Assembly: GCF_937468385.1 (NCBI RefSeq) | Contig: NZ_CALBWS010000038.1 | Coordinates: forward strand, 1 to 54,475 | Direction of reading: 5' to 3' | DNA: 54,475 bases | From: Neobacillus rhizosphaerae | GTDB taxonomy: Bacteria > Bacillota > Bacilli > Bacillales > Cytobacillaceae | Shown here: one piece after another, positions 16,767 through 25,424 of the stretch | Layout of the letters: each line of letters starts with the position of its first letter | How positions within the stretch are numbered: the stretch's first letter is position 1 | The notes under the pieces: generated by a model | The model's database searches: none | Seen by the model: only the letters and a program-made list of their open reading frames with translations | Told to the model about the DNA's origin: nothing | Program-made: the position numbers and the translations under genes

Positions 16767-18023
16767 TCACGCAGCTGCCTTCACATTTTTCATTGTATCA
16801 CGGTCATTTTTGTATCTAAAGCTTACCACAAAAATGACTGCGAGAATGATGGTATACGCTGCAAAAACTAACCAGATATTTTGCCAGTCTTTCACCCCAT
16901 CAACTGTTAAATAATCCACTATTTTTCCACTAATAACAGCACCTAAATAGGTACCGATTCCGTTGACCATTGTCATGAATAAGCCTTGTGCACTCGCACG
17001 AATTCGATGATCCACTTCTTTTTCTACAAACATAGATCCCGAAATATTAAAGAAGTCAAATGCCGCACCATACACAATCATTGATAATAGCAATAAGAAG
17101 AACCCGCCGCTAGATGGGTTTCCATAAGCGAAGAAAACAAAGCGTAATGTCCATGCCACCATACTCAGCAGCATTACCTTCTTAATCCCAAGTTTCCGTA
17201 AGAAAAATGGAATGGCAAGAATAAAGAATACTTCTGAAATTTGTCCCATTGATAATAATATCGCTGGATATTTAACAACAAGACTATCTTTATAGTTAGG
17301 GTTTAGAGCAAAGTCATGTAAGAATGGGTCGCCAAATGTAATGTTTATCTGCAGGGCAGCACCTAACAGCATAGCAAACACGAAAAATATTGCCATTCTC
17401 TTTTGTTTAAATAATACGAAAGCATCTAGTCCCAAAAGACTTACTAACGACTTGTCCTTTTTGACATTTGATGTTGGACAGTCAGGTAACATGAATGAAT
17501 ACAGCGCAAGTAAGATCGAAGCTCCAGCAGCAATGTATAGCTGGATGTTGCTTAACTCCAGTTTCCCTAGACTAATTGTCCACATGGCAAGAATAAAACT
17601 AATTGTCCCAAAAACACGAACAGATGGGAAATTTTTCGTTACATCGAGTCCTTCTTTTTCCAGGCTTGAATATGAAATAGTATTAGATAAAGCAATCGTC
17701 GGCATGTAAACCATTGAGTTAAAAAGCATCACCCAAAACATGAGGTCAGGGTCTGAAATCCGTGCAGCTGTAAATAAGGCAATCGCACCAAGGAAATGGC
17801 AAATTCCATATAATCTATTTGCCTTTATCCAACGATCTGCAATAATTCCAACTAGACTTGGCATAAGAAGTGAAGCAAGCCCTGTTGAACTATAAACAAG
17901 TCCAACTTGCATACCAGTAAAATGTAAATGATTGATCATATACGAGCCAAGAGTAACAAGCCAACATCCCCAAATGAAAAACTGAAGAAACATCATAATT
18001 TTAAGTCGTGATTTAACAGTCAT
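16767..18023 (-). CDS. nupG: Nucleoside:H+ symporter, NupG/XapB type
   Basis: The product has 418 residues, the same as E. coli NupG, and is visibly collinear with it: KIMMFLQFFIWGCWLVTLGS at the start, ICHFLGAIALF, the central LLGLDAFVLFKQKRMAIFF, SMIVYGAAFDFFNISGSMFV, and RASAQGLFMTMVNG. It belongs to the nucleoside:H+ symporter family of the MFS and imports ribo- and deoxyribonucleosides at the membrane. GGAGGAAGAA precedes the ATG. It is the last gene of a leftward cluster after a Crp/Fnr regulator, yjjI and yjjW; a 133-base gap separates it from yjjW. A hairpin terminator follows. Confidence 0.93.
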   Translation of the reverse strand: MTVKSRLKIMMFLQFFIWGCWLVTLGSYMINHLHFTGMQVGLVYSSTGLASLLMPSLVGIIADRWIKANRLYGICHFLGAIALFTAARISDPDLMFWVMLFNSMVYMPTIALSNTISYSSLEKEGLDVTKNFPSVRVFGTISFILAMWTISLGKLELSNIQLYIAAGASILLALYSFMLPDCPTSNVKKDKSLVSLLGLDAFVLFKQKRMAIFFVFAMLLGAALQINITFGDPFLHDFALNPNYKDSLVVKYPAILLSMGQISEVFFILAIPFFLRKLGIKKVMLLSMVAWTLRFVFFAYGNPSSGGFFLLLLSMIVYGAAFDFFNISGSMFVEKEVDHRIRASAQGLFMTMVNGIGTYLGAVISGKIVDYLTVDGVKDWQNIWLVFAAYTIILAVIFVVSFRYKNDRDTMKNVKAAA

Positions 18024-18156
18024 TTCTTCCTCCCGATGAGCTTTGGTGCTGAACCAAGATTTTTTATGGATATTAAAAATAAAACTGAATATTCGTTCAA
18101 TTGTTTTTATTCTGATTTTAAAAATGCTGATAAGGATATTCTATACCAACTTACTA

Positions 18157-18996
18157 TTAAACTATGACAGCCTTTTCGAAACCAAATCCGACAGCCAACT
18201 GCAAAAGTTTCTGCATATATGCGTCGTCTGGAGAGGGAGTATTTTGTAAACGCCCCTTTACCCCATAATGCCTAAACTTAATAAGTTTTAATCTCACGCT
18301 GCAGGCTTTTTCACCAATTGTCTGCGCAATTCCACTAATGACGGCCTCCGCGTCAACCTCACCCGGCAGGCACACAATTCGTAATTCCTCTAATTTGTTA
18401 CAATCTGCAAGATATTGAAGATTCTTCTTAACGATCGAATTAGTAGCGCCCACAGTTAGTTTTTTGTAAATTTGTTCATCCCAAGCCTTCACATCCAGCA
18501 TGACACCATTGCAAAGCTGCATCAATTCGGGAAAGCGGCTGAAATCTGTCGTACCATTGCTGTCAATTAAGCATGTAAGTCCATTTTCATTAGCTATGGC
18601 AAACAGTTCCTTCAAAAAATTAGGGTAAAGGGTACATTCACCTCCCGATACAGTAATCCCTCGTATAAATGGAATATTCTTTTGAATCTCCTGAAAGACC
18701 TCTTCTGGACTCATATTTCTCACACGCGGTGAGGCGAAAGTCGGACAAACTTTAATACATTGGTCGCAGAGCTTACATATTTCAGGGTCCCACTTTACAC
18801 GGCTGCCAACGATCGTCAATGCACCCGAAGGACAACCGCTTACACAAATGCCACAGTGATTGCATACAGCTTGAGTTTCAGGATTATGGCAATAGGCACA
18901 GGATATGTTGCATCCTTGTAAAAATATAGAAGTACGATTACCCGGCCCATCTACAAGGCTTAAGGGGATAATCTTGTTTACAGGAGCCCTGGTCAT
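18157..18996 (-). CDS. yjjW: Radical SAM activating enzyme of a glycyl radical enzyme, YjjW type
   Basis: The product has 279 residues. The radical SAM motif CNISCAYC supplies C29, C33 and C36, which ligate the SAM-bound 4Fe-4S cluster. Two ferredoxin-type cluster motifs follow (CNHCGICVSGC, about 45-55; CKLCDQCIKVC, about 74-84), the insert typical of many glycyl radical activases. TVSGGECTLYP is the glycine-rich SAM motif. The enzyme would abstract hydrogen from the glycine of the adjacent YjjI. Its ATG overlaps the yjjI stop in ATGA, so translation is coupled. It works only without oxygen. Confidence 0.92.
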   Translation of the reverse strand: MTRAPVNKIIPLSLVDGPGNRTSIFLQGCNISCAYCHNPETQAVCNHCGICVSGCPSGALTIVGSRVKWDPEICKLCDQCIKVCPTFASPRVRNMSPEEVFQEIQKNIPFIRGITVSGGECTLYPNFLKELFAIANENGLTCLIDSNGTTDFSRFPELMQLCNGVMLDVKAWDEQIYKKLTVGATNSIVKKNLQYLADCNKLEELRIVCLPGEVDAEAVISGIAQTIGEKACSVRLKLIKFRHYGVKGRLQNTPSPDDAYMQKLLQLAVGFGFEKAVIV

Positions 18997-20489
18997 ACTC
19001 CCCTTACCTTTCTATTTTCAAGGCGGTTATGATCGTAATTTGGGGCACCAAGATGTGTAGTACCTTGCAGAACTATCTGCTCATTTCGGTATTTTTCCAT
19101 CTCACTACGTTTTACTAAATAACCGGTAATACGCACCAAGTCGCTATTCTCCTCGTAAAAACTAATGTATTTTGCACCTAATGAAAATGCTCCTTTTACA
19201 ATATCAAGAATAGCACCAGGATTATTTCGACCAGTGGTTTCAAACGGGAAAATATCTCCGCAGCCAGTCGTAATGAGCCTATGGAATCGTGCGCTATGAC
19301 GCAGATGATCGTAAACATTCTCCAGTTCATCACCTACAGGAATCCGTACACCTGAAGTGATTCCTAGATCGTAATCCATACCAACCTGCGCATGAAGCAT
19401 AAAACGCCCATTAGAAATTTTAGAATACTTAGCTGGGAACTGTGCGGCAAAATCTGAAATAATAGTCATTATTGTATCAGCAAGATTGTCAGCCTCGACA
19501 TCGTGCCCATAGCGTTTACCGTTATCCCCCATCAGAAGATTTGCACACTCAGCCAGACCGGTAATTCCCAACATACCAATAAAATTGTCCGGATGGATTA
19601 AACCTTCCTTAACAAGGAAAGAAGTCTCAAAGAAGCCAGATTTTTCAACCAAAAAACTCACACGTTGATTCATGTAATTTCCCAATTCTAGCAGACATTC
19701 TGGAAGCAGCTGATTTAAGAATTGATCAATACTTGTGGCAACCTTTGCAAGTCCAGGCAGAGTGATACGGGAAAGCGTATAGGCACCACCGCCAATTGGC
19801 AAAATATTGTAACAGCTAGAAATACCGTAATCAGATGAATAGGTTTCCTTATGCACCTTATGATTGCATATGGCAGGATTGGCACAGAATAAGCTGGTGT
19901 AAATTCCTAGTTCTGCATAGTCATCAGGAGTAATATCCGGATCATATTTCAGCGTAAAGTTAGGAACTGCATTCTGCAAATCCTTTTCCAACTCCAGTAT
20001 TAGCTTTCCTGCCCGAGTTGGCTCCGGACCAATATTAGCATGACAGAAAGAATCGGTAATAGTGCGATCTAGGAAATTTAAAAATAAGCGAAGCTTTTTC
20101 TTTGCCTCCTCATCACTAACTCCTTCCAAAAATGGTTCAATGAGCTTATCAATGTTGCCGAGATAAACCGGGAATCCCGTAATAGACGGAACATGCCTAT
20201 AAAGAATCATTAAGGAGTTCAACAATTCATCCAAATCCTCCGGTGGACTAATCCGTAAAAACTCGCTGCCATTTTTAATAAACTTCTCATAATCAGGCAT
20301 AATATAGCGCGGGCGATAAGGCGCATGCCCCTCATACAGATCATCTATTGCCTTAATATCAAAATAATATCTGGCTTTCTCTGGAATACTCATTATGGAC
20401 AGAGTATCTTCTGCAGCATGTGCAAGTGACATTACCTTTTGCTCGTACGTCAGTTTTCTTGATGTGACAATTTCTAAAACGTTAGTCAT
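18993..20489 (-). CDS. yjjI: Glycyl radical enzyme, YjjI family (DUF3029)
   Basis: The product has 498 residues, compared with about 516 for E. coli YjjI. The C-terminal glycyl radical site is RITGYLVKRSE, with the radical at Gly456. A candidate catalytic Cys lies in YGISSCYNILPIGGG (about 225-240). YjjI proteins are distant relatives of pyruvate formate-lyase and anaerobic ribonucleotide reductase, and I know of no settled substrate. It is preceded by a Crp/Fnr gene (30-base gap), overlaps its activase and is followed by nupG. In E. coli yjjI-yjjW lie next to deoCABD, so linkage to nucleoside use recurs in two phyla. GAGGGAGTGTGAAGT precedes the ATG. Confidence 0.92.
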   Translation of the reverse strand: MTNVLEIVTSRKLTYEQKVMSLAHAAEDTLSIMSIPEKARYYFDIKAIDDLYEGHAPYRPRYIMPDYEKFIKNGSEFLRISPPEDLDELLNSLMILYRHVPSITGFPVYLGNIDKLIEPFLEGVSDEEAKKKLRLFLNFLDRTITDSFCHANIGPEPTRAGKLILELEKDLQNAVPNFTLKYDPDITPDDYAELGIYTSLFCANPAICNHKVHKETYSSDYGISSCYNILPIGGGAYTLSRITLPGLAKVATSIDQFLNQLLPECLLELGNYMNQRVSFLVEKSGFFETSFLVKEGLIHPDNFIGMLGITGLAECANLLMGDNGKRYGHDVEADNLADTIMTIISDFAAQFPAKYSKISNGRFMLHAQVGMDYDLGITSGVRIPVGDELENVYDHLRHSARFHRLITTGCGDIFPFETTGRNNPGAILDIVKGAFSLGAKYISFYEENSDLVRITGYLVKRSEMEKYRNEQIVLQGTTHLGAPNYDHNRLENRKVRGV

Positions 20490-20519
20490 ACTTCACACTC
20501 CCTCTTTACTTTGACTGAA

Positions 20520-21227
20520 TTAATGACTTATCTTTTTATCAATCAATTCTAAAAGTTGGTCGTATTGTCTTTCGGATATGATGATTTTCCTTCCATCTAT
20601 TGTAACTAGCCCGTTGTCTGAAAGCTTTCTGATCGATCGGTTAACTGTTTTTGTGCTGAAACCCGTTTCCTCTGCAATCTGTTGTCTTTTGATTTGCATA
20701 GTGCATGTTTTGTTTTTTGCATGCTTTCTGTAATATTGTGTCATATAAAGCATTAGGCGGTCGAATCCGTCAAGAAACAAATAGGTATGATTGTTTTTTG
20801 TCTCTTCCAGAGTGCGGCTCATAAGAGAGCGTACTCGTAAAAACAACGCCTCCGAATCATTCCGTATCCAGTTTAAGAAGCTGTTCATCGGCATGACGAT
20901 AAATTTACAGTCCGTGACAGTCACTAAAGTTACTCTGTAATAAGAGATTCCTGCAAATCCCTCCATTTCGCCGAACAACTCTGGTGCCTGGAACTCAGTA
21001 AAAACATAAACATCACCTGAAATTTGCTCTTCCGTTGCTCTTACTCGCCCCTCAATTAACACCCAAATTGCATTGCAGGGTTCGTTTGCCGATACAAATT
21101 TTGTATTCGCTTTCAACTCAACAATACGACAGGAACGACTAGCTATGGGGATGTGTTTAAACAATTGCTTCAAATAAGCCTTTTGAGGCTTTGGCGCCAT
21201 ATCAATTGCTGCTATCAAATCCTCCAT
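20520..21227 (-). CDS. Crp/Fnr family transcriptional regulator
   Basis: The product has 235 residues with an N-terminal cyclic-nucleotide-binding-like barrel (about 20-140: AIWVLIEGRVRAT, FGEMEGFAG) and a C-terminal winged helix (about 170-225: MQIKRQQIAEETGFSTKTVN, RSIRKLSDNGLVTIDGRKI). No N-terminal Cys cluster of the FNR type is seen, so it is probably not an Fe-S oxygen sensor of that type; the effector is unknown. It is the first gene of the crp-yjjI-yjjW-nupG cluster, with AAAGGAGG before the ATG. Palindromes upstream (21257-21292) suggest autoregulation. Confidence 0.9.
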   Translation of the reverse strand: MEDLIAAIDMAPKPQKAYLKQLFKHIPIASRSCRIVELKANTKFVSANEPCNAIWVLIEGRVRATEEQISGDVYVFTEFQAPELFGEMEGFAGISYYRVTLVTVTDCKFIVMPMNSFLNWIRNDSEALFLRVRSLMSRTLEETKNNHTYLFLDGFDRLMLYMTQYYRKHAKNKTCTMQIKRQQIAEETGFSTKTVNRSIRKLSDNGLVTIDGRKIIISERQYDQLLELIDKKISH

Positions 21228-21256
21228 ACTATATCTCCTCCTTTAATCAAATTATA

Positions 21257-21292
21257 TCTCGAGAATTATACACCCAAAAGGACACCTGTCCT
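21257..21292 (-). promoter_or_regulatory. Two palindromes upstream of the Crp/Fnr operon
   Basis: AGGACACCTGTCCT (21279-21292) is a perfect palindrome, and TCTCGAGA (21257-21264), flanked by TATA/TATA, is another. Twofold sites of this size upstream of a Crp/Fnr gene are candidate binding sites for it. The region lacks other features. Confidence 0.45.
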
Positions 21293-21506
21293 CTATTTTT
21301 ATCTATTATATATATGTTCAGAAATTGTTCATACTTTCACTAAGGTCAAGGGTCGATCACCCTTTCCTTTCGTCTGTTTATGGAGTTTTATGTTTAAGAA
21401 GGTTTATTTCAATTCATCTAGAATATATTCCTACACAAATAGTGAAAAGATTTTATTACAAAAAAATTTATTGGAGGAAAAATTTATCAAAGAAAGTAGT
21501 CTATCA

Positions 21507-21640
21507 ACCTGACGCACAAGTCCGACCGCAGCGCTCGCTTAGGAAACAGCGTATCTTTCTCCTACTATGGACGAGCAGACTTCTGTGGTCCTTCGGTTTT
21601 CTGGCAGGTGTTCACCCAAACAAAACCTAGCCACATTTTT
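21507..21640 (+). promoter_or_regulatory. Structured 5-prime leader, probable riboswitch with terminator switch
   Basis: ACCTG (21507-21511) can pair with CAGGT (21605-21609) as P1. GACCGCAG (21524-21531) pairs with CTGTGGTC (21583-21590), and CGCT with AGCG (about 21536/21548). GTCC (21520-21523) is complementary to GGAC (21569-21572) across P2, a possible pseudoknot. TGGCAGGT (21602-21609), which contains the P1 strand, can instead pair with ACCTAGCCA (21625-21633), followed by T5, a terminator. P1 and the terminator exclude each other, so a ligand-stabilised P1 would switch the genes on. An ion transporter gene follows at 21722. The class is not identified; sodium- or lithium-sensing classes are plausible from context. 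Confidence 0.6.
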
Positions 21641-21721
21641 ATAAAGCTTACTAAGAGTTACTGTAGTTTTTTTCCTATTTTTGCACAAACTATTAACAAT
21701 AATTATCTTAAAGGAGCGTCG

Positions 21722-23005
21722 ATGATGGGATCCCAAGCTATTATTGCCTTAACTATTTTTTTAATCACTTATGTAATCATCATTTCTGAAAAAATCCATC
21801 GAACGATTGTTGCAATGTTCGGTGGTTTATTAATGGTTGCTTTTGGCGTTCTTAAGCAGAATGAAGCCATTCACCACATCGATTTTAATACAATTGGATT
21901 ATTGATCGGGATGATGATCATTGTTAGTATCACAGCGCAGACAGGAGTCTTTGAATTTATCGCCGTCTGGTCAGCACAAAAAGTGAAAGGGGAACCAATA
22001 AAAATTCTTGTCGTATTAAGCCTGTTTACAGCATTCGCTTCCGCTTTCCTTGATAATGTAACAACCGTTCTCCTTGTCGTGCCGGTAACATTAAGCATTA
22101 CAAATCAATTGAAAGTTCCTCCGATACCCTATTTGCTTTCAGAGGTTTTAGCTTCTAATATTGGCGGGACAGCTACAATGATTGGTGATCCTCCTAATAT
22201 CATGATTGGCAGTGCAGTAAAAGAATTAACCTTCATGGCATTTATTAATAATTTAACCCCTGTAATTCTGATTATTTTGATTGTTACAGTCTTCCTGCTC
22301 ACGCTGATTTACAAGAAACAGTTAAAGTCATCGCATGAATTAAAAAATCATCTTTTAAGAAAAGATGCGAAACAGGAAATAAAGGATAAAGGTTTATTAG
22401 CTAAATGTCTATTTGTCATCGTTATGACAATTGGCGGTTTTTTTGCCCATCAATTCATACATTTCGAAACGGCCACCATTGCCTTGCTAGGAGCATTTAT
22501 CTTACTCTTGCTAACTGGAGAGAAAGTTTTGCATGTTGCTTTGGAAAAGATAGAATGGACAACCTTGTTCTTTTTTATTGGGTTATTTGTTATTGTAGGC
22601 GGCCTTGTGGAAACAGGTTTAATTGAAGCATTAGCCAAGAAAGCCATGTCATGGACCGGGGGAGAATTAAAACCTACTACTTTTCTCGTTTTATGGATGA
22701 GTGCGATTATTTCTGCATTTGTTGATAATATTCCTTTTGTTGCGACGATGATTCCCTTAATCAATGAAATGGGTCAATTAGGAATTTCCCATTCAGAGCC
22801 TCTTTGGTGGAGTCTTTCACTTGGTGCTTGTCTTGGTGGGAACGGTACATTGGTTGGTGCGAGTGCGAATCTAGTTGTAGCCGGAATAGCCGCTAAGGAA
22901 GGTCATCAAATTTCTTTCATTAAGTTTTTAGCCGTAGGCTTTCCACTAATGATCGTGTCCATTATCATTTCTACCGTTTATATTTACATTAGGTATTTCA
23001 TGTAA
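21722..23005 (+). CDS. Ion transporter of the ArsB/NhaD (IT) superfamily, possible Na+/H+ antiporter
   Basis: The product has 427 residues with about 11 membrane segments. The family signatures are ASAFLDNVTTVLLVVPVT, SNIGGTATMIGDPPNIMIGS and, in the second half, SAFVDNIPFVATMIPL with GANL-like GASANLVVAGI; the two Asp-Asn pairs are the expected substrate or ion sites. Start choice: the ATG at 21722 lies 6 bases after AAAGGAG; an upstream in-frame start at 21608 would fall inside the leader structure and is rejected. Family members move Na+ for H+, arsenite or anions. The riboswitch-like leader and the following TrkH gene (17-base gap region) favour alkali-cation handling. Confidence 0.85.
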   Translation: MMGSQAIIALTIFLITYVIIISEKIHRTIVAMFGGLLMVAFGVLKQNEAIHHIDFNTIGLLIGMMIIVSITAQTGVFEFIAVWSAQKVKGEPIKILVVLSLFTAFASAFLDNVTTVLLVVPVTLSITNQLKVPPIPYLLSEVLASNIGGTATMIGDPPNIMIGSAVKELTFMAFINNLTPVILIILIVTVFLLTLIYKKQLKSSHELKNHLLRKDAKQEIKDKGLLAKCLFVIVMTIGGFFAHQFIHFETATIALLGAFILLLLTGEKVLHVALEKIEWTTLFFFIGLFVIVGGLVETGLIEALAKKAMSWTGGELKPTTFLVLWMSAIISAFVDNIPFVATMIPLINEMGQLGISHSEPLWWSLSLGACLGGNGTLVGASANLVVAGIAAKEGHQISFIKFLAVGFPLMIVSIIISTVYIYIRYFM

Positions 23006-23039
23006 TTGAAAAAATCTAGTTATGTCTGGAGGAAAAACG

Positions 23040-24374
23040 TTGAGGAAAAAATTTTACTTGGACCCACCTAAAATTCTTGTATTAGGATTCGGTACCATCA
23101 TCCTCATTGGGGCCTTATTGCTGACTATGCCAATTTCAACAGTGGATGGAAAGGGTCTTTCCATTCTCAATGCCCTCTTTACATCGACTTCAGCTACCTG
23201 TGTAACAGGACTTGTGGTAGTGGATACTGGAACTGCCTTCACGTTGTTTGGACAATTGGTGATTTTGTCTTTGATTCAAGTGGGCGGGCTTGGATTTATG
23301 ACGTTTGGCACCTTATTTGCCTTCCTTATTGGAAAGAAGATTTCCTTGAAGGGAAGGATTTTACTTCAAGAATCATTAAATAATTTATCAATGGAAGGGA
23401 TTGTAAGGTTAGCGAAGCGTATTTTGATTTTCACTGCTTTGATAGAATTGCTGGGAGCTGTTTTATTAGCAACTCGATTCTCATTCGATATGCCCCTCAA
23501 TAAAGCGATTTATTATGGAATTTTCCATTCCATTTCTAATTTTAACAATGCGGGCTTCGATTTAATGGGGGAATTTCACAGCTTAACTGGTTATGTAGAC
23601 GATCCCACAGTTACTTTAACGGTTTGTATATTAATAACCCTTGGTGGGATTGGATTTATTGTCATGAATGAACTATTTGAGTTTAGAAAAGTGAAACGAT
23701 TATCTTTACACACAAAAATCGTCTTGATTACTAGCGCAATTTTGGTGGCAACTGGAACGATTTTAATCTTTTTATTAGAGTTTTCTAATGAAAAAACATT
23801 AAAACCTTTATCTTTTACTGGGAAAATTCTTGCATCTCTTTTTCAATCCGTAACCCCTAGAACAGCAGGTTCGAATACACTAAATATTCCGGACTTGACC
23901 CAAACATCCCTATTATTGATTATCTTTCTGATGTTTGTTGGAGCATCACCTGGTTCGACGGGAGGCGGTATTAAAACAACTACCTTTACAACCTTACTTG
24001 GAGCAGTATGGTCCCAGATCCGCGGAAAAGAGGATGCTACTTTTTATCGAAAGCGAGTTGTTTATGAAACGATTTATAAGGCTCTGACAGTATCGGTCAT
24101 TGGATTATTTCTAGTTTTGATCATTACAATGCTATTAACCATTACCGAACCAGGTAAAGATTTTCTCATGATATTATTTGAGGCGACATCTGCATTTGGT
24201 ACCGTCGGACTATCTATGGGATTGACTCCTGAATTATCACCTATTGGCAGGGTGCTGATTATTTTTACCATGTTTGCAGGAAGAGTTGGTCCATTGACGA
24301 TTGCCTTTGCCATAACCATCCGCCGAAATCCAGATGCTTTCCGTTATCCAAAGGGTAAAATTATGATTGGGTAG
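23040..24374 (+). CDS. TrkH/KtrB family potassium (or sodium-coupled) uptake channel subunit
   Basis: The product has 444 residues. The four selectivity-filter P-loops are visible: TSTSATCVTGLVVVD, SISNFNNAGFDL, QSVTPRTAGSNTL and EATSAFGTVGLSMG, each with a central Gly. Start: TTG at 23040, 7 bases after GGAGG; the ATG at 23022 lies upstream of that site. KtrB-like proteins take up K+ (Na+-dependent in several bacteria) and need a cytoplasmic RCK gating ring such as KtrA/KtrC, which is not encoded here. It is co-transcribed with the ion transporter 35 bases upstream. The pairing makes a cation homeostasis operon. Confidence 0.9.
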   Translation: MRKKFYLDPPKILVLGFGTIILIGALLLTMPISTVDGKGLSILNALFTSTSATCVTGLVVVDTGTAFTLFGQLVILSLIQVGGLGFMTFGTLFAFLIGKKISLKGRILLQESLNNLSMEGIVRLAKRILIFTALIELLGAVLLATRFSFDMPLNKAIYYGIFHSISNFNNAGFDLMGEFHSLTGYVDDPTVTLTVCILITLGGIGFIVMNELFEFRKVKRLSLHTKIVLITSAILVATGTILIFLLEFSNEKTLKPLSFTGKILASLFQSVTPRTAGSNTLNIPDLTQTSLLLIIFLMFVGASPGSTGGGIKTTTFTTLLGAVWSQIRGKEDATFYRKRVVYETIYKALTVSVIGLFLVLIITMLLTITEPGKDFLMILFEATSAFGTVGLSMGLTPELSPIGRVLIIFTMFAGRVGPLTIAFAITIRRNPDAFRYPKGKIMIG

Positions 24375-24383
24375 TTTTTACAC

Positions 24384-24563
24384 AAGGAATTAACTCCTGA
24401 AATCCTTCATCGTTTAATAGATCGTATTGAAATTAAGGCAGATGGAAATCCGAGAATCTTTTATAGATTCTCGAATCCAACTGCTTATTCTTTTAGTAAT
24501 TCTATCAACGCAACGCAATCCACATGTCCAGAGTGTATGTGGCAACACAAAGGGTGCTGGTGA
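24384..24563 (+). pseudogene. C-terminal remnant of a serine recombinase; repeat family B, copy 2
   Basis: An open frame of 59 codons without start reads ELTPEILHRLIDRIEIKADG, then PRIFYRFSNP, and ends PECMWQHKGCW. The LIDRIEI-G-FYRF pattern is the usual end of large serine recombinases. It is the best preserved of six related segments. It directly follows the TrkH gene. No recombinase body is present. Confidence 0.7.
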
Positions 24564-24696
24564 GTTATTCCTTCCCACAATGATTAACTGTTATTAATAA
24601 AAAAGGTACCTCTCAAAAATCATTGTGTAAGGGAAAAGTATCATTCTCATTTTATTTTTTTGTTAAATTTGCATTTTGTAATTGGTAATAGGACTG

Positions 24697-25404
24697 CTAA
24701 ACAGTCATTTTCCAACCTGAAAAAGTTAACCAGTTTTCCTTTTCCTTATAATCAGGCAGTATTTTTCCAACAAGACGCCAGAAGGATCGGTCATGGTTAA
24801 GATGAACCATATGGCACATTTCGTGAACGACTACATAGTCGATTACCTCCCGTGGTGCCATTGCCAGTCTCCAATTGAATGTTAACTGCAGTTTTGAATC
24901 ACAGGTTCCCCAAGTAGTTTTGCTATCCGAGATACGAAAAGAACGTGGCTTTGTTTTGAAGTTGCTTTGATAGGAGGATATGCTCTTCTCCACTAAAGCC
25001 TTACACTGCTGGTAATAAAATCGTTTTAAAGCTTGTTTTATTTTTTCAGTGTCAGGCTGCCTTATATATATATGTAGCGTTTCTTCTTTAAACACTACAT
25101 GTTCTTGCGTTATATTTATATCTTGAAAGATTTCTATGGGATAGGTGTTTCCTAAATAAAGAAAACTCTCACCATACTCATACACCTTTTTCTGAGGCCC
25201 CAGCAGTCTACCCTTTATTTCTTTTAATTTTTGCTGAATAAGATCCCATTTTTCCTCTAATAACTGAAGCACTCTATCATCAGGTGTCCCTTTCGAAGCC
25301 TGGACTTCCAAATTTCCATAACTATCTATCGTAATTCCTATAGAGGTACGATTTTTATACTTGATCTCAAAACGTATGGTCTCACCTAAGTAGGTATGTA
25401 TCAT
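24697..25404 (-). CDS. YgjP-like (M48-related) zinc metallopeptidase domain protein
   Basis: The product has 235 residues. The zinc motif is HEMCHMVHLNHDRSFW near the C-terminus (two His and the catalytic Glu of HExxH, plus a downstream His). TTWGTCDSKLQLTFNWRLAM before it is the YgjP/DUF45 family signature. These proteins are cytoplasmic and often linked to restriction or DNA repair loci, with unknown substrates. AGGTGATGAC precedes the ATG. It lies 20 bases from the DUF1456 gene upstream, and both are read leftward, so they may be one unit. Confidence 0.88.
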   Translation of the reverse strand: MIHTYLGETIRFEIKYKNRTSIGITIDSYGNLEVQASKGTPDDRVLQLLEEKWDLIQQKLKEIKGRLLGPQKKVYEYGESFLYLGNTYPIEIFQDINITQEHVVFKEETLHIYIRQPDTEKIKQALKRFYYQQCKALVEKSISSYQSNFKTKPRSFRISDSKTTWGTCDSKLQLTFNWRLAMAPREVIDYVVVHEMCHMVHLNHDRSFWRLVGKILPDYKEKENWLTFSGWKMTV

Positions 25405-25424
25405 GTCATCACCTGTAAAATTAA

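Noticed and set aside
21507..21640. c-di-GMP, Mg2+ (M-box) or c-di-AMP aptamer in the ion-transporter leader
   Set aside because: The landmark sequences of these classes that I remember are not present; the leader was left unassigned.
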